NCBI GenBank assembly: GCA_002424525.1
Contig: DIKJ01000158.1
Location: 15,846-27,057, forward strand
DNA: 11,212 nucleotides
Direction of reading: 5' to 3'
Source: Bacteroidales bacterium UBA5621
Lineage (GTDB): Bacteria; Bacteroidota; Bacteroidia; Bacteroidales; VadinHA17
The notes under the pieces are model-generated. The model had not been told where the DNA came from and did not search any database. It worked only from the letters and a program-made list of their open reading frames with translations. Below are positions 7,112-11,212 of this stretch, one piece after another; positions within the stretch are counted from its first letter, which is position 1; each line of letters starts with the position of its first letter. A program made the translations under genes and the position numbers.

Positions 7112-7366
7112 CTATTTAATATTGCCAAATTCCCTGACCATAATGGCTTCAATGTTCGCCAAACTTATTTCCTCAATCATCCTGCCGTTGATCATCAGAT
7201 TTGGTCCGTTACTGCATTTATCCATGCAACGCGATCCCTTGAAAACAACCCTGTCATCCAGATGATTCTTCTTAAGGTATTCCTTTATGTACATGACAAT
7301 ATCCTTGTTTCCCCTCGAGAAACATGAACTGCCCAGACAAATCTGCATTTCTATGATGCGAGCCAT
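7112..7366 (-). CDS. Single-domain thioredoxin-like [2Fe-2S] ferredoxin
   Basis: This is an 84-residue cytoplasmic electron carrier of the thioredoxin-like [2Fe-2S] ferredoxin family (the fold of NuoE/HndA C-terminal domains and of HndB). The cluster ligands are complete and in family order: Cys10-x4-Cys15 (ICLGSSC) and Cys47-x3-Cys51 (CMDKCSNGPN). It lacks the helical N-terminal domain of NuoE, so it is a stand-alone module. It is the first gene of the leftward set, followed by hydS and the phosphatase. A -7-like box TACATTTG lies on the minus strand at 7406-7399, about 30 bp upstream of the ATG (7366). It probably hands electrons to HydS. An alternative is service to the HydABC complex, whose HydB has lost the equivalent cluster ligands. 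The spacer to hydS (79 bp, with a repeat element) is longer than elsewhere in the set, so co-transcription is likely but not certain. Confidence 0.88.
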   Translation of the reverse strand: MARIIEMQICLGSSCFSRGNKDIVMYIKEYLKKNHLDDRVVFKGSRCMDKCSNGPNLMINGRMIEEISLANIEAIMVREFGNIK

Positions 7367-7398
7367 GCCGGCTTCTGTTTATTTAAAAACACTGATCC

Positions 7399-7406
7399 CA
7401 AATGTA
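7399..7406 (-). promoter_or_regulatory. -7 box for the leftward ferredoxin-hydS-phosphatase genes
   Basis: Read on the minus strand this is TACATTTG, an exact fit to the Bacteroidota -7 consensus TAnnTTTG. Transcription would begin about 7 bp beyond it, leaving a short leader before the ATG at 7366. No convincing -33 TTG was found 19-21 bp upstream on that strand, which lowers confidence. Confidence 0.45.
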
Positions 7407-7589
7407 GTAATTATTTTTTTCTTAATATAACCGGAGTTTTTTACGCGGGAATCCGTGTCGGGATAATCTCCAGGGAACCCGCAATTTGAATATTAAACAT
7501 ATACTATAAGCTTGATATTCATTATTCTGATATATGACATATAATCAAGCATATAAGGTTACTGTAAATTTATATCATTATATTAATTA
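7407..7589. other. Remaining divergent intergenic region, gene-free
   Basis: This AT-rich stretch between the two divergent promoters shows no coding frame and no RNA gene. Two inverted repeats are visible. GCGGG (7445-7449) pairs with CCCGC (7478-7482) across 28 bp. GCTTGAT (7510-7516) pairs with ATCAAGC (7544-7550) across 27 bp, the interval containing a further near-palindrome TGATATATGACATATAATCA. Either could be a regulator site upstream of the Rex-like operators, but I recognise no known factor for them. Confidence 0.35.
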
Positions 7590-7607
7590 TTGTTAATTAA
7601 TAAACAT
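7590..7607 (+). promoter_or_regulatory. Rex-like operator, distal copy
   Basis: The sequence TTGTTAATTAATAAACAT matches the Rex consensus TTGTTAA-N4-TTAACAA at 12 of 14 defined positions (mismatches at 7602 and 7607). It abuts and shares one base with the stronger copy at 7607-7624, giving a 17-bp centre-to-centre offset. Being the weaker match in an AT-rich region, it is less certain on its own. Confidence 0.45.
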
Positions 7608-7624
7608 TGTTATTTTATTAACAA
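7607..7624 (+). promoter_or_regulatory. Rex-like operator controlling hydCBA
   Basis: The sequence TTGTTATTTTATTAACAA matches the Rex repressor consensus TTGTTAA-N4-TTAACAA at 13 of 14 defined positions (T instead of A at 7613), and the palindrome extends one base on each side (A7606/T7625). It ends 9 bp before the -7 box at 7634, so a bound repressor would cover the -33 region. Rex releases DNA when NADH is high relative to NAD+, which suits an NADH-consuming hydrogenase. No rex gene is in the window, so regulation by Rex is inferred. Confidence 0.65.
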
Positions 7625-7633
7625 TAAAAATAT

Positions 7634-7641
7634 TATTTTTG
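7634..7641 (+). promoter_or_regulatory. -7 box for hydCBA
   Basis: TATTTTTG is an exact fit to the Bacteroidota -7 consensus TAnnTTTG. It lies 24 bp upstream of the hydC ATG, implying a very short leader. The only nearby TTG that could serve as -33 (7607-7609) is inside the Rex-like operator at a 24-bp spacing, longer than usual. The box overlaps a TTG codon (7639-7641) that would otherwise extend the hydC frame, which argues for the ATG start. Confidence 0.5.
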
Positions 7642-7665
7642 TATAATATAAAATTTCTGAGACAA

Positions 7666-8130
7666 ATGGAGATTGATAAGATACTGGAGAGTTACAAGCC
7701 CGTGAGGAGGGAGGACCTTATCCCGATACTGCAGAGTATTCAGGAGAACGAGGGATACCTTTCGGAGGATGCCATTGTCAGAACTGGCAGGTACCTTGGT
7801 CTCAGCACGACAAAAATATATGGGCTGGCTACATTCTACGATCAGTTCAGGTTCATTCCTGCAGGCAGGATACATATAAGTATCTGCAACGGAACATCCT
7901 GCTTTCTTAACGGTTCCCGCTCGGTTATAACGCGGATCAAAGAGATAACAGGCATCGAACCTGGACAAACATCCCGGGACGGGTTGTTCAGCTACGAGAT
8001 CGTATCGTGTATGGGAGGATGCACCAATGGTCCAATAATTTTGGTCAACGGCGATTATGTATCCCATGTAAGGCCCGAACAGTTACCTGACCTTATCGGG
8101 AAACTGAAATACTTATTTGAGAATGATTAG
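7666..8130 (+). CDS. hydC: NuoE-like subunit of [FeFe]-hydrogenase (HydC/HndA)
   Basis: This is a 154-residue cytoplasmic subunit of an NAD-linked, probably electron-bifurcating [FeFe]-hydrogenase. A helical N-terminal domain (~1-65, including the LGLSTTKIYGLATFY block at 45-59 typical of NuoE) precedes a thioredoxin-like [2Fe-2S] domain with all four ligands: Cys74-x4-Cys79 (CNGTSC) and Cys115-x3-Cys119 (CMGGCTNGP). I start at the ATG at 7666. The same frame can be extended nine codons to a TTG at 7639, but that codon lies in the predicted -7 box and adds no NuoE-like sequence. It is the first gene of hydC-hydB-hydA; its TAG (8128-8130) directly abuts the hydB ATG, which favours translational coupling. 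Its [2Fe-2S] centre would lie close to the flavin subunit HydB. Expression is probably controlled by Rex through the sites at 7590-7624. Confidence 0.93.
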   Translation: MEIDKILESYKPVRREDLIPILQSIQENEGYLSEDAIVRTGRYLGLSTTKIYGLATFYDQFRFIPAGRIHISICNGTSCFLNGSRSVITRIKEITGIEPGQTSRDGLFSYEIVSCMGGCTNGPIILVNGDYVSHVRPEQLPDLIGKLKYLFEND

Positions 8131-10065
8131 ATGGAAGATCTGAAGAATTATCTTATAGCGAAGGTCCTCCTGTACGCCTCAGACACCCTTGATCCGGATG
8201 TGGAGAAGGAACTGCAGAAGGTGCGCAGGGAGCGGAGCAGTAAGCCTGTGATCAACGTTTCCTCCGGGACCAGCAGTATTATAGCGGGTTCGGAGAGAAC
8301 ATACAACTCGGTCAGGGCCTATCTATCCGAAAACAATTCTGCAGCATCTGTCGCCAGAGTGGGCTGTGCCGGGCCTGCCAGCTTCGAACCCATGGTCTGC
8401 ATGCAGCTTCCGGGTAAGAATAAACTCTACTTCAGGAATATAACGGAGGAAAAGGTTGAACCCCTTCTTAACGGTGTGTTCCACAACGATATAGTGAATG
8501 ATGATCTTGTTGGTCAGTCAGGGTCTGAAGGATTTGAACTGTGGCCGGGCATTCCCTTTATCGATGAGCTTCCGTTTTTCGCAGGCCAGAAGCGGGTGGT
8601 CCTTAACAACTGCGGGTGTTACGATCCCGAAAGTATTGAGGAATTCATAGCGCGCGGCGGATACCGGACCTACGTAAAAACGATCCGTAACTACACCTTT
8701 GAGGAAGTTTGCGATATTGTTGAAAAGAGTGGGCTCAGGGGCCGAAGCGGGGGTGGATATCTGACGGGACTTAAATGGAAACATGCCCTGAACACTGCTT
8801 CAGGAACCAGGTATCTGATCTGTAATGCCAAGGAGAGTGACCCGGGAGCCTTTACCGACAGAACAATTCTTGAGAGTGATCCCCACCGGCTGATCGAAGG
8901 GATTGCCATTGCCTCATATGCCATCGGCGCCTCGTCTGCCATTGTATATATGAGGAGGGGATCGGAACATGCCAGAAAAAGGATGCAGAATGCAATAAAT
9001 ATGGCACGCGATTACGGATTGCTGGGCCATAATATCTTTTCGAGCGGATATAATCTTGATATTTCAGTAAGATCAGAACCAGGTGCGTTCGTTTGTGGTG
9101 AAGAGACAGCTCTTATCAGTTCCCTCGAGGGTAAAAGGGGAATGCCGCAGATAAAGCCCCCATACCCTACAACAAGCGGCCTGCTGGGCAAACCCACAGT
9201 AATCAATAATGTCGAAACACTTATGAATGTTCCGCTCATAATGCAAAACGGGCCGGAATGGTTCCGAAGCATGGGAACAGAAAACAGTCCGGGAACAAAG
9301 ATCTTTGCGCTCACCGGCAAAAGCCGTTTTTCGGGCGTGGTTGAAATTGAAATGGGGACTACCCTGAGAACTGTTCTGGATGAGGTTGCAGACGGCATAA
9401 GAGAGGGAAAGAACTTCAAAGCTATCCAGCTTGGCGGCGCCTCAGGCTTTTTTCTTACCGGAGAGAATCTCGACATCAGGGTTGACTTTGATGAGATGAA
9501 AGAGAAGGGAATCGGCATGGGTGCCGGCGGATTTGTTGTAGTAGATGAAAGTACCTGTATGGTCGATCTGGTAAGGTACTATATGGAGTTTATACGTAAC
9601 GAGAGTTGCGGAAAATGCATCCCTTGCCGCGAAGGCACCGGCAGGATGCTTGAGATTCTTGAGAATGTCATCAGAAAGCCTGTCAGTGAAGATTCAGGAA
9701 CAACCCTCGAACGGTTCAAGGGGGTGATGCAGCTCGAAACAATTGCCTCGGTGATGCAGGATACATCCCTGTGCGGTCTCGGACAAACGGCCCCCAATCC
9801 ATTCCTGAGCGCAATGAGGAATTTCAGGGAGGAGTTTGAGGAACACATTTTTGACAGGGTGTGCCGTGCAAACATCTGCCGTGGATTAAGAACCTTCTCC
9901 ATCGATGTTGATAAGTGCACGGGATGCACGGCTTGTGCAGCAAAGTGCCCGGTTAACGCGATATACGGAACGAGGCTTCAGCCCTACTTTATTGTTGAAG
10001 AGAAATGCACGGGCTGTGGTATATGCTTCGATATATGTAAATTCAGTGCAGTATTGGTTAAATAG
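8131..10065 (+). CDS. hydB: NuoF-like flavin subunit of [FeFe]-hydrogenase (HydB/HndC)
   Basis: This 644-residue subunit should bind FMN and NAD(H) and pass electrons between NADH, ferredoxin and HydA. Domains in order are a TrxF-like segment (~38-110), the NuoF core (~155-570) and a C-terminal 2x[4Fe-4S] ferredoxin (~590-644). The FMN/NAD motifs are GLRGRSGGGYLTGLKW (201-216), NAKESDPGAFTDR (232-244, where the family usually has NADEGDPGAF) and GAFVCGEETALI (318-329). The N3-type [4Fe-4S] ligands are Cys493, 496, 499 and 548. The C-terminal clusters use Cys596/599/602/606 and Cys626/629/632/636. Cys578 and Cys583 sit in a CRANIC motif where relatives have a C-P-A-x-x-C-like element. Oddly, the TrxF-like segment reads NVSSGTSSIIAG and VGCAGPASFEP, keeping only one (Cys79) of the four usual [2Fe-2S] cysteines. 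Length and order match HydB of HydABC complexes; NADP-linked HndC is the main alternative. Confidence 0.93.
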   Translation: MEDLKNYLIAKVLLYASDTLDPDVEKELQKVRRERSSKPVINVSSGTSSIIAGSERTYNSVRAYLSENNSAASVARVGCAGPASFEPMVCMQLPGKNKLYFRNITEEKVEPLLNGVFHNDIVNDDLVGQSGSEGFELWPGIPFIDELPFFAGQKRVVLNNCGCYDPESIEEFIARGGYRTYVKTIRNYTFEEVCDIVEKSGLRGRSGGGYLTGLKWKHALNTASGTRYLICNAKESDPGAFTDRTILESDPHRLIEGIAIASYAIGASSAIVYMRRGSEHARKRMQNAINMARDYGLLGHNIFSSGYNLDISVRSEPGAFVCGEETALISSLEGKRGMPQIKPPYPTTSGLLGKPTVINNVETLMNVPLIMQNGPEWFRSMGTENSPGTKIFALTGKSRFSGVVEIEMGTTLRTVLDEVADGIREGKNFKAIQLGGASGFFLTGENLDIRVDFDEMKEKGIGMGAGGFVVVDESTCMVDLVRYYMEFIRNESCGKCIPCREGTGRMLEILENVIRKPVSEDSGTTLERFKGVMQLETIASVMQDTSLCGLGQTAPNPFLSAMRNFREEFEEHIFDRVCRANICRGLRTFSIDVDKCTGCTACAAKCPVNAIYGTRLQPYFIVEEKCTGCGICFDICKFSAVLVK

Positions 10066-10068
10066 GAG
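10065..10068 (+). promoter_or_regulatory. Shine-Dalgarno-like GGAG before hydA
   Basis: GGAG overlaps the last base of the hydB stop codon and lies 2 bp before the hydA ATG (10071), which is closer than a standard ribosome site (about 5-9 bp). Most other starts in the window lack any such motif. Given the 5-bp gap between hydB and hydA, re-initiation after termination is the likelier mechanism. Confidence 0.3.
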
Positions 10069-10070
10069 CT

Positions 10071-11212
10071 ATGCTTTTTACGATCACAGTAAATAACGAG
10101 AAGATTAAAGCTGAAAAAGGCGAAACGATCCTCTCTGCCCTTAACCGCAACGGAATAATTATTCCGACTCTTTGCAGGATTAAGGATCTGACGCCAACCG
10201 GTGCCTGCAGGATGTGTGTGGTTGAAGTTGAGGGACGCGACAGGCTTGTTACCGCCTGCTCACAACCTGTTGAGGAATGGATGAAGATAAAAACCCATTC
10301 CCCGAGAGTGATAAGTGCCAGGAAGACCATTGTGGAACTGCTTCTCTCAACCCACCCCGATGACTGCCTCTATTGTGACAGGAACCTTAACTGCGAACTG
10401 CAGAGGCTATCCGAAGAGCTCAATATCAGGGAAAGGCGCATACGAGGCCGTAAGATAAAGCTCCGGCTCGATCAGTCGAGCCCCGCAATAGTGCGTGAAT
10501 TGTCAAAATGTATCCTGTGTGGCAGATGTGTCAGGGTATGCGAAGAGGTTATCACCGCAAATTCGCTCGATTTCATCAATAAAGGCAGAAATACACATAT
10601 AGGGGCAGCCATGGACAGGGATTTCAATTTCTCGAGCTGTATCCACTGCGGCCAGTGCGTAATGATCTGCCCTACCGGCGCTCTTCATGAGAAACACAGC
10701 ATAACGGAGGTCCAGGAGTATCTTAACAAACCGGAAATAACAAAAGTCATTCAATACTCTCCGCTCGTTCCAATGGGAATAGCCGAAGCGCTCGGACAGA
10801 AATACAGCAGGGATTTTGAGAAGACCCTTAATGCGATCCTTCGCAAGATTGGATTTGACAGGGTCTTTTCAACAGGAACAGGCGCTGATATAGCCTTGAA
10901 AGAGACTGCCGGAGAACTGCAGAAGAAGATAGAGGAGAATTCGGAAAGTCCGCTTTTTATTACCGCCTGTCCCGCCTGGGTGAAGTATGCGGAACAGTTC
11001 ATGCCCGATATTATTCCGTTGCTCTCTACTCTTAAATCTCCTCAACAGATTACCGGAGCCCTTGTAAAAACACTTGTGGCTGATCAGCTTGGGGTCCGGT
11101 CCGGTGAGATTTTTTCGGTCTCAGCCACACCCTGCGTTGCCATGAAATTTGAAGCACGCCGCGACGGCATGATGAAGAAAGGCATAAGTGATGTCGATTC
11201 CGTCCTTACTGT
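10071..11212 (+). CDS. hydA: Catalytic [FeFe]-hydrogenase subunit, variant active site (3' end outside window)
   Basis: This is the N-terminal 380 residues of the H2-handling subunit; the rest lies beyond the right edge. Cofactor domains follow the M3/group A plan. A plant-type [2Fe-2S] uses Cys35, 46, 49 and 63. A His-ligated [4Fe-4S] uses His95, Cys99, 102 and 108. Two [4Fe-4S] use Cys147/150/153/157 and Cys190/193/196/200. The H-cluster domain starts near 224. Its L1 motif is ITACPAWVKY, with cluster ligand Cys300 kept but Ala299 in place of the proton-relay Cys of TSCCPAW. L2 is TPCVAMKFE: Cys355 kept, with Thr353 for Met and Met358 for the Lys of MPCxxK. The usual TNFAADLTIMEE block is replaced by TGTGADIALKET (268-279). 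L3 is not visible. Numbering happens to match Clostridium pasteurianum CpI. The gene lies 5 bp after hydB. H2 activity is plausible but altered; substitutions at these sites also occur in non-A [FeFe] groups. Confidence 0.92.
   Translation, partial: MLFTITVNNEKIKAEKGETILSALNRNGIIIPTLCRIKDLTPTGACRMCVVEVEGRDRLVTACSQPVEEWMKIKTHSPRVISARKTIVELLLSTHPDDCLYCDRNLNCELQRLSEELNIRERRIRGRKIKLRLDQSSPAIVRELSKCILCGRCVRVCEEVITANSLDFINKGRNTHIGAAMDRDFNFSSCIHCGQCVMICPTGALHEKHSITEVQEYLNKPEITKVIQYSPLVPMGIAEALGQKYSRDFEKTLNAILRKIGFDRVFSTGTGADIALKETAGELQKKIEENSESPLFITACPAWVKYAEQFMPDIIPLLSTLKSPQQITGALVKTLVADQLGVRSGEIFSVSATPCVAMKFEARRDGMMKKGISDVDSVLT

Noticed and set aside
7510..7550. FNR/CRP-type site (TTGAT...ATCAA)
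   Set aside because: The half-sites are separated by 29 bp, far longer than the 4-6 bp spacing such regulators need.
7639..7665. Nine-codon upstream extension of hydC from a TTG codon
   Set aside because: The TTG is the end of the predicted -7 box, so it would lie upstream of the transcription start, and the added residues do not resemble NuoE N-termini. The ATG at 7666 is preferred.
9012..9518. 168-codon open frame antisense to hydB
   Set aside because: It is opposite a well-conserved NuoF core, has no recognisable domain and reflects codon structure of the sense gene. Other antisense frames over hydB, hydS and the phosphatase were rejected for the same reason.
8131..10065. Respiratory complex I NuoF
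   Set aside because: The C-terminal 2x[4Fe-4S] ferredoxin extension, TrxF-like N-terminus and the following [FeFe]-hydrogenase gene mark a hydrogenase subunit; NuoG and membrane subunits are absent.

Overview
The window looks like a chromosomal segment from an anaerobic, polysaccharide-degrading member of the Bacteroidota (probably Bacteroidales/Marinilabiliales). Supporting signs are a GH9 cellulase-type lipoprotein, a small secreted DUF4890-like protein, two promoter elements matching the Bacteroidota -7 consensus TAnnTTTG, mostly absent Shine-Dalgarno sites, and many small palindromic intergenic repeats. Taxonomy is inferred from these traits, not from a marker gene.

Layout. Positions 1-1417 (minus) hold the N-terminal 472 residues of a GH9 endoglucanase-like lipoprotein that runs off the left edge. 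Positions 1418-1847 have no gene but carry a cluster of short hairpins and degenerate ~52-bp tandem units. A small exported DUF4890-like protein (1848-2222, plus) converges on a membrane-anchored metallophosphoesterase (2267-3445, minus). The latter is divergent from a Nudix hydrolase (3528-3956, plus). These four genes have no evident link to the hydrogenase genes.

The right two thirds form a divergent hydrogen-metabolism locus around the 299-bp control region 7367-7665. Leftward (minus) are a single-domain thioredoxin-like [2Fe-2S] ferredoxin, a ferredoxin/H-cluster/Fe-S/PAS protein of the sensory [FeFe]-hydrogenase type (HydS, phosphatase-linked 'group C3'-like), and a SpoIIE/PP2C-type phosphatase. 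Rightward (plus) is hydC-hydB-hydA: NuoE-like, NuoF-like and catalytic [FeFe]-hydrogenase subunits in the order of the Thermotoga HydABC electron-bifurcating hydrogenase. hydA is cut by the right edge at residue 380. The control region holds two overlapping near-matches to the Rex (NADH/NAD+ sensor) operator immediately upstream of a -7 box for hydC, plus a -7 box for the leftward genes.

How it may work (inference). Rex would derepress hydCBA when NADH/NAD+ is high. The leftward genes would form a separate sensor branch in which the HydS H-cluster domain and PAS domain report H2 or redox state and the phosphatase relays it to an unseen phosphoprotein.

The most notable point is that the electron-transfer and active-site inventory is atypical. 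HydA has Ala in place of the proton-relay Cys (position 299), Thr for Met353 and Met for Lys358. HydS has Asn at the equivalent Cys, a C-x2-C L3 motif, and Ser in place of one ferredoxin Cys. HydB has lost three of four cysteines of its N-terminal [2Fe-2S] domain. The complex may therefore be a divergent, possibly slow, biased or non-canonical version of the bifurcating hydrogenase.
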